Made by a program: the position numbers and the translations under genes
Shown here: positions 1 through 8,375 of the stretch, piece after piece
Numbering within the stretch: position 1 is the stretch's first letter
Layout: every line of letters starts with the position of its first letter
Source of the DNA: Streptomyces thermodiastaticus
Lineage (GTDB): Bacteria > Actinomycetota > Actinomycetes > Streptomycetales > Streptomycetaceae
NCBI RefSeq assembly: GCF_014656135.1
Contig: NZ_BNBV01000017.1
Span: 62,001-126,000, forward strand
Reading direction: 5' to 3'
DNA: 64,000 nucleotides
Notes under the pieces: generated by a model
What the model saw: the letters and a program-made list of their open reading frames with translations, nothing else
Told to the model about the DNA's origin: nothing
Database searches by the model: none

Positions 1-672
1 GGCCGCGCCTTCGTGAACATCGCGGTCTTCCTCGTGATCAACGTGCCCCTCACGGTGATCCTTTCGCTGGTGCTGGCCTCCGCGCTCAACGCGAAGATAC
101 GTTTCCGTAGCTTCTTCCGCGCCGCCTACTACCTGCCGTACATCACGGCGAGTGTCGCCCTGGTCGCGGTCTGGCAGTTCCTGTTCGGCACGGACGGATT
201 CGTCAACCACGCCCTCGGCTCGCTGGCGCCGGACCCCTCGTGGCTGGTCAACTCGCACCTTGCGATGCCGATGATCGCGTTTTTCGTCACCTGGAAGCAG
301 CTCGGCTTTTTCGTGATGCTGTACCTCGCCGCCCTGCAGAACGTCAGCAAGGAGCTGTACGAGGCCGCCGCGGTCGACGGGGCGGGCCGCATCCGGCAGT
401 TCTTCTCGGTCACCGTGCCCGGGGTACGGCCGGCGACCACCCTCGTCGTCATCTACGCGATCATCACCGGCGCCAACCTGTTCAGCGAGCCCTACCTGCT
501 GACCGGCGGCGGTGGACCCGACCACGCCTCCGTCTCGCCCGTGCTGCTGATGTACCAGAAGGGCATCGAGCAGGGACACCCGGACTTCGCCGCCGCGCTC
601 GGCGTGGTGCTGGTCTGCTTCGTCCTGGTGATCTCGCTGGCGGCCCGCAAGCTCACCGAGAGGGGCAACTGA
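1..672 (+). CDS. Carbohydrate ABC transporter permease, MalF type (5' truncated)
   Basis: Inner-membrane permease of a CUT1-type sugar importer. The reading frame is open from the first base, and only about 223 residues are present against roughly 290-310 for the family, so the N-terminus lies outside the window; the GTG at 13 is internal. Several hydrophobic helices are visible. The cytoplasmic EAA loop, which docks the ATPase, reads EAAAVDGAGRIRQFF around residues 121-135 of the fragment. The stop at 672 is followed one base later by the second permease, so the two form a heterodimer. No ATPase gene is seen here, as is usual for Streptomyces sugar importers that share MsiK. The substrate-binding protein is probably upstream. 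Confidence 0.9.
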   Translation, partial: GRAFVNIAVFLVINVPLTVILSLVLASALNAKIRFRSFFRAAYYLPYITASVALVAVWQFLFGTDGFVNHALGSLAPDPSWLVNSHLAMPMIAFFVTWKQLGFFVMLYLAALQNVSKELYEAAAVDGAGRIRQFFSVTVPGVRPATTLVVIYAIITGANLFSEPYLLTGGGGPDHASVSPVLLMYQKGIEQGHPDFAAALGVVLVCFVLVISLAARKLTERGN

Positions 673-673
673 C

Positions 674-1573
674 ATGAGCGTCTCCACCCCCGCCCCGAGC
701 GGCACCCCCGGGCACACCGCGGACGGGCCCCGCACGGCCCGCCGCCGCAACCCCTGGGCGACGGCCGTCACCTACCTGCTGCTCGCCCTCGGCGCGGTCG
801 CCTTCCTGTTCCCCTTCTTCTACATGCTCGTCGGCTCCCTGCGGAAGACGACCACCGGAGACCTGTCCTCCGCCGTGCCCCGCGGGATCACCGGCTCCAA
901 CTACACCGCCGTCAACGGCGCCATCTCGCTCGGGCGTTCCCTGCTGAACTCCGGGATCGTGACCATCGGTGTCCTGCTGTGCACCCTGGTCTTCGGCCTG
1001 CTCGCCGGATACGCCCTGGCCCAGCTGCACTTCCGCGGACGCGGTACTGTGTTCGCCACGCTGCTGCTGGTGCAGACGGTGCCGTTCCAGCTGCTGACCC
1101 TGCCGCTGTACGTCCTGGTGGTCCGCGACTACGGTCTCGGCGACAGCTACCTCGGCATGATCCTGCCGTTCGCGGTCAACTCCACGGCCGTCTTCCTGTT
1201 CCGGCAGTTCTTCCTGCAGATGCCGCGGTCCCTGTTCGAGGCCGCCCGCCTCGACGGGGCGAGCGAGCTGCGCATCCTATGGCAGGTCGCGCTGCCCATG
1301 GCACGCCCGGCCGTGCTCACCGCGATGCTGCTGACCTTCATCGGTCCGTGGAACGAGTTCCTGTGGCCGTTCCTGGTCACCAAGGACGCCGGCATGCAGC
1401 CGCTGGCCGTCTCCCTGGCGAGCTTCCTGTCCAATCTTCAGGGCACGGTCCCCAACCCGACCGGGGCCCTGCTGGCCGGCGCCTGTGTGCTGGCCGCCCC
1501 CGCGGTGGCGCTGTTCCTTCTGTTCCAACGCCACTTCACCTCGACCGACATCGACTCCGGAGTAAAGGGCTGA
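674..1573 (+). CDS. Carbohydrate ABC transporter permease, MalG type
   Basis: Second permease of the same sugar importer, 299 residues, full length for the MalG class. The N-terminal tail of about 30 Arg/Pro-rich residues is followed by six predicted membrane helices. The EAA loop (EAARLDGASELRILWQVALP) lies about 90 residues from the C-terminus and is the ATPase contact. The ATG at 674 follows the stop of the first permease by one base, and the downstream GH130 gene starts 8 bases after this stop, so co-transcription is very likely. The genes that follow suggest an oligosaccharide substrate, possibly mannose- or glucose-containing; the sequence does not fix it. Confidence 0.92.
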   Translation: MSVSTPAPSGTPGHTADGPRTARRRNPWATAVTYLLLALGAVAFLFPFFYMLVGSLRKTTTGDLSSAVPRGITGSNYTAVNGAISLGRSLLNSGIVTIGVLLCTLVFGLLAGYALAQLHFRGRGTVFATLLLVQTVPFQLLTLPLYVLVVRDYGLGDSYLGMILPFAVNSTAVFLFRQFFLQMPRSLFEAARLDGASELRILWQVALPMARPAVLTAMLLTFIGPWNEFLWPFLVTKDAGMQPLAVSLASFLSNLQGTVPNPTGALLAGACVLAAPAVALFLLFQRHFTSTDIDSGVKG

Positions 1574-1581
1574 TTCCCTTC

Positions 1582-2658
1582 ATGAGCACCACCGGCGCCG
1601 CTGCGCGCATCCCCTACCGCCTGGTTCGCAAGGGTGTGGTCATGTCGCCGCTGCCCGGCGAACCGAACGAGGCGGAAGGCGTCCTCAACCCCGCCTCCGG
1701 ACGCACCCCCGACGGCCGCCTGCACCTGCTGCCCCGCCTCGTCGCCGAGGGCAATGTCTCCCGCGTCGGCCTCGCCGAGGTCACCTTCACCGACGGCGTC
1801 CCCAGCGGTGTGGAGCGGCGCGGCGTCGTCCTCGCGCCCGACGCCGGCTGGGAACGCGGCAAGAACAACGCCGGCGTGGAGGACCCGCGCATCACCTGGA
1901 TCCCCTCCCTCGGCAAGCACGTCATGTCGTACGTCGCCTACGGCCCGCTCGGCCCCAAGCCGGCCCTCGCCGTCTCCGACAACCTCACCGACTGGACCCG
2001 GCTCGGCCCCGTCCAGTTCGCCTACCAGCCCGACCTCGACACCGACCTGAACCTCTTCCCGAACAAGGACGTCGTCCACTTCCCCGAGCCGGTGCCCGGA
2101 CCCGACGGCGAACCCGCCTACGCCATGCTGCACCGCCCGATGTGGGACCTGGGCTGGTTCCGGCCCGGCGAAGGCGTCCACCTGCCCGCCGGCCTCGACG
2201 ACGAACGGCCCGGCATCTGGATCTCCTACGTCCCCGTCGCCGAGGCGCAGGCCGACATCCGGGCCCTGACCCGGCCGCGCGACCACCGGCTCGTCGCCCT
2301 GTCCGCACACCCGTGGGAGGCGCTGAAGATCGGCGCCGGCCCCGCCCCCATCCGCGTACCCGAGGGCTGGCTGCTGCTGCACCACGGTGTCTCCGGGCAC
2401 ATCGAGGACCCCTTCGAGCAGAACCAGCGGGTCTCCTACGCGGCCGGCGCCATGCTCCTCGACCCGGCCGACCCCGCGAAGGTCCTCGCCCGCACCGAGG
2501 AGCCGCTGATGGCGCCCGAGACCGAGCAGGAGCGGGCCGGCACGGTCCCCAACGTCGTCTTCCCGACCGCCATCGAGGCGATCGACGGCCGGCTGTACGT
2601 GTTCTACGGCATGGCCGACGCCCACATCGGTGTCGCCCTGCTGGAGCGCACCGCATGA
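1582..2658 (+). CDS. GH130-family glycosidase / beta-mannoside phosphorylase-like protein
   Basis: 358 residues with the five-bladed beta-propeller signature of GH130. Visible motifs are VLNPASG near residue 35, GVEDPRIT at 98-105 (its Asp is the usual catalytic acid position), and NLFPNKDVVHFPEP further on. Known GH130 members either phosphorolyse beta-mannosides to alpha-mannose-1-phosphate or hydrolyse them. I cannot tell which from the sequence alone. The phosphohexomutase at the end of the operon would fit phosphorolysis. The ATG at 1582 was chosen because it is the first start after the permease stop; no clear Shine-Dalgarno sequence precedes it, which suggests translational coupling. 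Its TGA overlaps the next ATG. Confidence 0.8.
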   Translation: MSTTGAAARIPYRLVRKGVVMSPLPGEPNEAEGVLNPASGRTPDGRLHLLPRLVAEGNVSRVGLAEVTFTDGVPSGVERRGVVLAPDAGWERGKNNAGVEDPRITWIPSLGKHVMSYVAYGPLGPKPALAVSDNLTDWTRLGPVQFAYQPDLDTDLNLFPNKDVVHFPEPVPGPDGEPAYAMLHRPMWDLGWFRPGEGVHLPAGLDDERPGIWISYVPVAEAQADIRALTRPRDHRLVALSAHPWEALKIGAGPAPIRVPEGWLLLHHGVSGHIEDPFEQNQRVSYAAGAMLLDPADPAKVLARTEEPLMAPETEQERAGTVPNVVFPTAIEAIDGRLYVFYGMADAHIGVALLERTA

Positions 2659-3872
2659 CCGGGGCGACCACCCCCCTCGGTCTCGGCCTCGTCGGCTGCG
2701 GCGGCTTCGGCGCGTTCCTCCTGGACGCCGTGGCCGGCCTGCCGGGACTGCGCCCGGTCGCCGTCGCGGACCCAGACCCGGAGCGGGCCAGGGCACTCGG
2801 ACAGCGCCACGCCGTCCTCGCCCTCGCCGGCCTGGACGACCTGCTCGCCCGCGAGGACGTGGACGTGGTGGCCATCGCCGCCCCGCCGGCCGCGCACGCC
2901 GCGATGGCCACCGCGGCACTGCGCGCCGGCCGCCACGTGCTGTGCGAGAAGCCGCTGGCCACCACGGCGCGGGACGCCGCCGCCGTGGCCGGCGAGGCCG
3001 AGCGGTCGGGCCGGGCCCTCGTCGTCGACCATGTGCTGCGCTACAACCCGCTGCTGCGGGCCGTGGAACGCCTCACCGGCGAAGGACTGCTGGCGCGCCC
3101 GTGCCGCTTCCTGTTCGAGAACGACGCCTCCGACGAGGACCTCGGCCCGGACCACTGGTTCTGGGACCGCGAGCACAGCGGCGGCATCTTCGTCGAGCAC
3201 GGCGTGCACTTCTTCGACGCGGCGCGCGCCCTGCTGGGCTCCGACCCGGTCAGCGTGCGCGCGACCGCCGTGCGCCGGCCCGGCGGCGACCTCGTCGACA
3301 TGGTCAGCGCGGACGTGCTTCACCCGGGCGGTGTCCTCGCCTCCCACCTCCACTCCTTCACCCACGCCCACCGCTGCGAACGCCAGCTGATGCGCCTGGA
3401 CCACGGCTTCGCCGAAACCAGGATCGAGGGCTGGATCCCGGTCCACGCCGAGATCACGGTCTGGACCGACGACGAAGGCGCCCGCGCCTGGGAGCGGCTG
3501 CCCGAGCGGACCGGCGCCCTGCTGCACGTGGACGGCTTCCGCCCGCACGGCGGCGAGCGCGTCACCGTCACCGTGGAACGCAATGCCGCAAGCCCCGACC
3601 CGGCGCGCGGACGCGGTGAGCTGCGCGCCGTGCCGCACCGGGTGCGCGCCGTGCTCGATCTCGGCGGCGAGGCGCGCAAACCGTACGTCTACCGGGAGAG
3701 CGTGCGGGCGGCCGCCGCCGATCTGCTCCGTGTCGCCCGCGATGGCGGCACCCCGGTCGCCGGTGCGCTCGCCGGCCTCACCTCCGTCGCCGTCGCCGAG
3801 GCCGCCACGCTGGCCGCCGACACCGGCGCCGAACAGACCGTGCCCGGCTTCCGCACGAAGGAGCCGGCGTGA
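2655..3872 (+). CDS. Gfo/Idh/MocA family oxidoreductase
   Basis: 405 residues. An N-terminal Rossmann domain shows GLVGCGGFG at residues 11-19 for NAD(P) binding, then the family hallmark CEKPL at 97-101, whose Lys belongs to the catalytic site. A C-terminal alpha/beta substrate domain follows, with EHGVHFFD in the region where the catalytic His/Asp usually sit. These enzymes oxidise or epimerise sugars and inositols. ATGA overlap with the GH130 gene and GTGA overlap with the GH13 gene place it inside the sugar operon, so its substrate is probably a sugar released there. The precise reaction is not determinable. Confidence 0.85.
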   Translation: MTGATTPLGLGLVGCGGFGAFLLDAVAGLPGLRPVAVADPDPERARALGQRHAVLALAGLDDLLAREDVDVVAIAAPPAAHAAMATAALRAGRHVLCEKPLATTARDAAAVAGEAERSGRALVVDHVLRYNPLLRAVERLTGEGLLARPCRFLFENDASDEDLGPDHWFWDREHSGGIFVEHGVHFFDAARALLGSDPVSVRATAVRRPGGDLVDMVSADVLHPGGVLASHLHSFTHAHRCERQLMRLDHGFAETRIEGWIPVHAEITVWTDDEGARAWERLPERTGALLHVDGFRPHGGERVTVTVERNAASPDPARGRGELRAVPHRVRAVLDLGGEARKPYVYRESVRAAAADLLRVARDGGTPVAGALAGLTSVAVAEAATLAADTGAEQTVPGFRTKEPA

Positions 3873-5491
3873 GCTGGTGGCAGGACGCGGTGTGCTACGA
3901 GCTGTACCCGCGCGCCTTCGCGGACTTCGACGGCGACGGCATCGGAGACCTCGCGGGAGCCGCCGGACGGCTCGACCACATCGCCGAGTTGGGCGCCGAC
4001 GCCGTATGGATCACGCCGTTCTACCCGTCGCCGCTGGCCGACGGCGGCTACGACATCAGCGACCACACCGGTGTCGCCGCCGACCTCGGTACGGACGCGG
4101 ACTTCGACCGGCTGGCCGCTCGTGCCCACGCCCTCGGCCTGAAGCTCATCGTCGACCTCGTACCCAACCACACCTCCGACCAGCACCCCTGGTTCCAGCA
4201 GGCCTTGAAGGCCGGGCCCGGATCGCCGGAACGGGCGCGCTACCTGTTCCGGCCCGGACGCGGCCGCAACGGCGAACTGCCGCCCAACGACTGGCAGTCG
4301 GCGTTCGGCGGCCCCGCCTGGACCCGGGTGGCCGACGGCGAGTGGTACTGCCACCTCCACGCTCCCGAACAACCCGACCTCAACTGGCGCGATCCGCAGG
4401 TGCGTTCGTCCTTCGCCGGCATCCTGCGGCACTGGCTGGACCGGGGTGTGGACGGCTTCCGCGTCGACGTCGCCCACGCCCTGTTCAAGGCCGAAGGCCT
4501 GCCCGACGCCGGACCCGGGCAGCACACCGACCCGCTGCGCAACCACCTCATGCCGTACTACGACCAGGAGGAACTGCACCCGCTGTACCGCGAGTGGCGC
4601 ACCCTGCTGGACACCCATCCGGCACCGCCCGGCGCGGCGCCGCCCAGGGAGCGGGTGATGGTCGCCGAGGCCGCCGTGTTCGACCCGGCCCGGCTCGCCC
4701 GGTACACCCGCCCCGATGAGATGCACCAGGCGTTCAACTTCGCGTTTCTGGAGGCACCTTGGGATGCGGTGGCGCTGCGTGAGGTCATCGACACGTCCCT
4801 GTCCGCGCCGGGCGGGGGAGCAGTCACCTGGCTGCTGTCCAGCCATGACGCGGTCCGCCCGGTCACCCGCCTCGGCTCGGCCGCGAGGGCCCGGGCAGCC
4901 GCCCTGCTCATGCTCGCGCTGCCCGGCTCCGCCTACGTCTACCAGGGCGAGGAACTCGGCCTGCCGCAGGCCCGCGTCCCCGACGACCGCATCCGTGACC
5001 CGCTGTGGGAACGTTCCGGACACACCGACCGGGGCCGCGACGGCTCCCGGGTGCCCCTGCCCTGGTCCGGCGACCGTCCCCCGTACGGCTTCACCACGGC
5101 CGGTCCCGACGACACCTGGCTGCCGCAACCCGACGGCTGGGCCCCGCACACCGTGTCCGCCCAGAGTCAGGACCCCGACTCGACCCTCGCCCTGTACCGC
5201 GCCGCCCTCCGGCTGCGGCGCGCCCACCCCGCGCCCGATCCGACGGCCCCGCCCCACTGGTACTCGGCTCCCGGCGACAACCATCTCGCCTTCCGCCGCG
5301 GCAGGCTGACCTGCGTCGTCAACCTCGGCGAACGGCCCCTGCGCTGGACCGCCCTCGGCCTGACGGGCCGCCCCGTCCTGGCCAGCGGGCCCACCGACGG
5401 CGACCGGCTGCCGCCCGACACCGCCCTGTGGCTGGCGGACACGCCCGCTGCACAGCATCACGAAAGAGACAGCCATGACCGCCCCCGATGA
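3869..5491 (+). CDS. GH13 alpha-amylase family enzyme, oligosaccharide alpha-glucosidase type
   Basis: 540 residues, a cytoplasmic (no signal peptide) retaining alpha-glycosidase. The four GH13 regions are present: DLVPNH at 96-101, GFRVDVAH at 196-203 (nucleophile Asp200), VMVAEAAV at 263-270 (acid/base Glu267) and LLSSHDAVR at 322-330 (stabiliser Asp327). YQGEELGLP lies about 30 residues later. Length and the N-terminal pattern (WWQDAVCYELYPRAF) match intracellular alpha-glucosidases such as AglA rather than secreted amylases. The GTG start at 3869 overlaps the preceding TGA, and the 3' end overlaps the mutase gene by 17 bases. The enzyme would hydrolyse imported alpha-linked oligosaccharides. 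Confidence 0.88.
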   Translation: MSWWQDAVCYELYPRAFADFDGDGIGDLAGAAGRLDHIAELGADAVWITPFYPSPLADGGYDISDHTGVAADLGTDADFDRLAARAHALGLKLIVDLVPNHTSDQHPWFQQALKAGPGSPERARYLFRPGRGRNGELPPNDWQSAFGGPAWTRVADGEWYCHLHAPEQPDLNWRDPQVRSSFAGILRHWLDRGVDGFRVDVAHALFKAEGLPDAGPGQHTDPLRNHLMPYYDQEELHPLYREWRTLLDTHPAPPGAAPPRERVMVAEAAVFDPARLARYTRPDEMHQAFNFAFLEAPWDAVALREVIDTSLSAPGGGAVTWLLSSHDAVRPVTRLGSAARARAAALLMLALPGSAYVYQGEELGLPQARVPDDRIRDPLWERSGHTDRGRDGSRVPLPWSGDRPPYGFTTAGPDDTWLPQPDGWAPHTVSAQSQDPDSTLALYRAALRLRRAHPAPDPTAPPHWYSAPGDNHLAFRRGRLTCVVNLGERPLRWTALGLTGRPVLASGPTDGDRLPPDTALWLADTPAAQHHERDSHDRPR

Positions 5492-6863
5492 CCGCGCCCC
5501 GCGCACCGACCTGTCCGCCCTCGTCAAGGCCTACGACGTGCGCGGCACCGTGCCCGACCAGTGGGACGCCGGCACGGCTGAACTGTTCGGGGCCGCGTTC
5601 GTCCAGATCACCGGCGCACACGCGCTCGTCACCGGTCACGACATGCGGGCCTCCTCCCCGGACCTGGCACGAGCCTTCGCACGCGGAGCCACGGCCCAGG
5701 GCGCGGATGTCGTCGCCACCGGCCTGTGCTCCACCGACCAGCTGTACTACGCCTCCGGCGCACTCGGCCTGCCGGGTGCCATGTTCACCGCCTCCCACAA
5801 CCCGGCCCGCTACAACGGCATCAAGATGTGCCGGGCCGGAGCCGTGCCCATCGGCCAGGACAGCGGACTGGCGGACATCCGCACCCTCGCCGAGCAGTGG
5901 ACCGACGCCGGCGGACCGCCCGCGCCCGCCGCACGCACCGGCACGGTCACCCACCGCGACACCCTGCCCGACTACGCCGCCCACCTGCGTACCCTCGTGG
6001 ACCTGACCGGCATCCGCCCGCTCAAGGTCGTCGTCGACGCGGGCAACGGCATGGCGGGCCACACCGTGCCCACCGTCCTGGCCGGCCTGCCGCTGGACAT
6101 CGTGCCCCTGTACTTCGAGCTGGACGGCACCTTCCCGAACCACGAGGCCAACCCGCTCGACCCGGCGAACATCGTGGACCTCCAGCAGCGCGTCCGGGCG
6201 GAGGGCGCCGACCTCGGGCTCGCCTTCGACGGGGACGCCGACCGGTGCTTCGTCGTCGACGAACGCGGGGAACCCGTGTCCCCCTCCGCGATCACCGCAC
6301 TCGTCGCCCTGCGCGAACTGCGCCGCCGGCCGGGCGCCACCGTCCTGCACAACCTGATCACCTCACGCGCCGTACCGGAGATCATCCGCGAGGCCGGCGG
6401 CACCCCCGTGCGCACCCGCGTCGGCCACTCCTTCATCAAGGCCGAGATGGCCCGCACCGGCGCCGTGTTCGGCGGAGAGCACTCCGCGCACTACTACTTC
6501 GCCGACTTCTGGAACGCCGACACCGGCATGCTCGCGGCCCTGCACGTCCTGGCCGAACTCGGCGCGCAGCAGGAGCCGTTGTCGGCTCTCACCCGCCGCT
6601 TCACCCGGTACGCCGCCTCCGGAGAGATCAACTCCTCCGTCGACGACCCGACGGCACGGCTCGCCGCCGTCCGCGCGGCCTGGCAGGACCGCCCCGGCGT
6701 CACGGTCGACGACCTGGACGGCCTGACCGTCAGCGGCCCCGACGGGTGGTTCAACCTGCGCCCGTCCAACACCGAGCCGCTTCTCCGCCTCAACGTCGAG
6801 GCCCGCGACGCGCAGACCGTGCGGGCGCTGCGCGACGAGGTGCTGCGGCTCGTGCGTGCCTGA
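5475..6863 (+). CDS. Phosphomannomutase/phosphoglucomutase
   Basis: 462 residues of the alpha-D-phosphohexomutase superfamily, converting hexose-1-phosphate and hexose-6-phosphate via a phosphoserine. The active-site loop TASHNP at 105-110 places the phosphorylated Ser at 107. The metal-binding loop DGDADR is at 252-257, the sugar-binding loop GGEHSAHY at 333-340, and the C-terminal phosphate-binding segment RPSNTEP is present. The start lies 17 bases inside the preceding GH13 gene. As last gene of the sugar operon it could feed mannose-1-P or glucose-1-P, made by phosphorolysis, into the 6-phosphate pool. That metabolic link is inference. Confidence 0.9.
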   Translation: MTAPDDRAPRTDLSALVKAYDVRGTVPDQWDAGTAELFGAAFVQITGAHALVTGHDMRASSPDLARAFARGATAQGADVVATGLCSTDQLYYASGALGLPGAMFTASHNPARYNGIKMCRAGAVPIGQDSGLADIRTLAEQWTDAGGPPAPAARTGTVTHRDTLPDYAAHLRTLVDLTGIRPLKVVVDAGNGMAGHTVPTVLAGLPLDIVPLYFELDGTFPNHEANPLDPANIVDLQQRVRAEGADLGLAFDGDADRCFVVDERGEPVSPSAITALVALRELRRRPGATVLHNLITSRAVPEIIREAGGTPVRTRVGHSFIKAEMARTGAVFGGEHSAHYYFADFWNADTGMLAALHVLAELGAQQEPLSALTRRFTRYAASGEINSSVDDPTARLAAVRAAWQDRPGVTVDDLDGLTVSGPDGWFNLRPSNTEPLLRLNVEARDAQTVRALRDEVLRLVRA

Positions 6864-7063
6864 GCACCCGCCGGCAGACGGGACGCTCCGGACACGGCCT
6901 GGCGGCGCACTGCGGGCGGTCGTCGACGAGCAGGACCCTTCAGCCGCAGCGCACCGCGCACACGAACCGCTCGCATCGCCCGCGGCATCGGCCCGGCTCC
7001 GTCGGCACACCCGTCGACGCCGGGCAACGGCGTCGTGCTGCCGCGGCACCCCAGGCCAGTGCC

Positions 7064-7105
7064 GAGGGGCCCGGGGCGTGCGTGACCGCGGACCCCGGGC
7101 CCCTC
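7064..7105. terminator. Hairpin terminator between convergent genes
   Basis: Perfect 13-bp inverted repeat: GAGGGGCCCGGGG at 7064-7076 and its complement at 7093-7105, with a 16-base loop. It lies in the 261-base gap between the convergent mutase and RidA genes. There is no U-tract, as is common in Streptomyces. It probably serves both genes. Confidence 0.7.
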
Positions 7106-7124
7106 AGCGGTTTCACCGACGCCC

Positions 7125-7541
7125 TCAGTGGCCGGGGTAGGCGGCGGTCGCCTGGATCTCGACGAGGATTTCGGGGCTGGCGAGGCCGCTGACGCCGATG
7201 ATCGTCCAAGCGGGATGGGGAGCCTTGACGAGGCGCTGCTTGGCGGCGAGGAAGCCGGCCATGTTCTCCCGGATGCCGACGTGGTAGCTCGTCACGTCGA
7301 CCAGGTCGGCGAAGGTGAGGTTCTCCAGGCGAAGGATCTCCTCCAGGCGCCGCAGGGCGAGTTCGGTCTGCTCCTCGGCGGTCTCTCCGGGGACGCCGTC
7401 GGGGCGGCGGCCGATCTGCCCGGAGATGAACAGCAGCCCGTTCGCACGGACCGCTGGAGCGTGACCGAAACGTGCGAAGGCGCTCGTGGTGTCACCGAAG
7501 ACCGGTGACCCGTCGGGGACCTCTATGTGATGGATGGCCAT
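7125..7541 (-). CDS. RidA family protein (YjgF/YER057c/UK114)
   Basis: 138 residues, the usual length of RidA-type enamine/imine deaminases, which form trimers and clear reactive intermediates of PLP enzymes. GLLFISGQIG (residues 35-44) and the C-terminal strand ASPEILVEIQATAAY fit the fold. The canonical substrate-binding Arg near residue 105 (R in the xxRxxV segment of true RidA) is not obvious here; the corresponding stretch reads WTIIGVSGLASP. It may therefore belong to one of the Rid subgroups with another activity. It is a stand-alone gene ahead of the HD hydrolase on the same strand, with a 72-base gap. Confidence 0.85.
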   Translation of the reverse strand: MAIHHIEVPDGSPVFGDTTSAFARFGHAPAVRANGLLFISGQIGRRPDGVPGETAEEQTELALRRLEEILRLENLTFADLVDVTSYHVGIRENMAGFLAAKQRLVKAPHPAWTIIGVSGLASPEILVEIQATAAYPGH

Positions 7542-7613
7542 GGTGGTGATCCGTCCTGTTCTCTGGTGTCTGTTGCTTCGGGTCCACGGCGTCGGCGGAC
7601 CGGACGGCGCGGG

Positions 7614-8303
7614 TCAGTTGCCCCACCGGGAGGAGCGGAAGGCGTGCTCCATCCGGGTCCGGCCGTAGGTCTGCCTCTCACGCAGAAACTCACCGGGGAC
7701 CGAGTAACGCGGGGCGTTCTTCGGGCTCTTGGCGGCTTGCGCGACGATCGCGTCGGTGAGGGTGCGGATCATGTCCAGCCGCGGATAGGCGGCGTGGACG
7801 ATGCCGGCCTGTGCGTCACCGAGGGCGTCGGCGTAGGTGTTGCCCATCGGTCCGCCGAAGTCCAGCGCGACGCCCTCGCGGACGAGCAGGCACAGCGTGC
7901 CGCGGCGCTCCGCGATCCCCGAGGAGGTGTGCAGGGCGATGGCCTGCCAGACCTCGTCGGCGTCCGCCGCGGACCGTCCGTGTCCGACGAGGAACGCGGC
8001 GGCCCGGTCGGCGCCCTCGACCTCGAACCGCTGGGTGTGCGGGCCGTCCGCGGCCACGCCCATGTCGTGCATCGCACATGCAGTGAACAGCAGCTCGTCG
8101 TCGTAGTCCTGGCCGGCGCTCAGCCGGAGGTGTGCCGCCACGAGGCGAGCGAACAGGTAGGTGCGCATGCTGTGGTTGAACAGGGAGGGCGAGAGCGCCG
8201 GCTCGACGAGCTGGACGACAGCATCGGTCAGGGGCGTGCCCGGCAGTGCGATCAGGCCGGTGGCCACCTCGGGGTCCACCTGGCCGGGGATGGGTTCCGT
8301 CAT
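7614..8303 (-). CDS. HD-domain hydrolase (cyanamide hydratase/HDIG-like)
   Basis: 229 residues. The metal-binding HD motif is seen as NHSMRTYLFA (His44), CAMHDMG (His79-Asp80) and a further ALH segment near 125. This arrangement and length resemble the HD-type cyanamide hydratase group, but the substrate cannot be read. The ATG at 8303 was chosen; the frame stays open upstream but runs into the divergent regulator. The gene faces the GlxA-type regulator across 72 bases containing a palindrome, so that regulator probably controls it. Confidence 0.75.
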   Translation of the reverse strand: MTEPIPGQVDPEVATGLIALPGTPLTDAVVQLVEPALSPSLFNHSMRTYLFARLVAAHLRLSAGQDYDDELLFTACAMHDMGVAADGPHTQRFEVEGADRAAAFLVGHGRSAADADEVWQAIALHTSSGIAERRGTLCLLVREGVALDFGGPMGNTYADALGDAQAGIVHAAYPRLDMIRTLTDAIVAQAAKSPKNAPRYSVPGEFLRERQTYGRTRMEHAFRSSRWGN

Positions 8304-8342
8304 GTCCACCAGGCTGGCACCCACGCCTTTGACCAGGTGAGA

Positions 8343-8375
8343 GGCAACATTGCCGAGTGTCGTTAGAATATTGCC
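8343..8375 (+). promoter_or_regulatory. Palindrome and leaderless-type promoter of the GlxA-type regulator
   Basis: GGCAACATTGCC (8343-8354) is a perfect 12-bp palindrome, and a related half-site AATATTGCC sits at 8367-8375. A -10-like TAGAAT (8364-8369) ends six bases before the ATG at 8376. There is no Shine-Dalgarno sequence, so the mRNA may be leaderless. The palindrome is a candidate autoregulatory site also affecting the divergent HD gene. Confidence 0.45.

Noticed and set aside
1438..2919. Long antisense open frames opposite the sugar operon and many other genes
   Set aside because: High GC leaves few stops in shadow frames. Their translations are Arg/Gly/Pro-rich without family motifs, while the opposite strand has clear domains.
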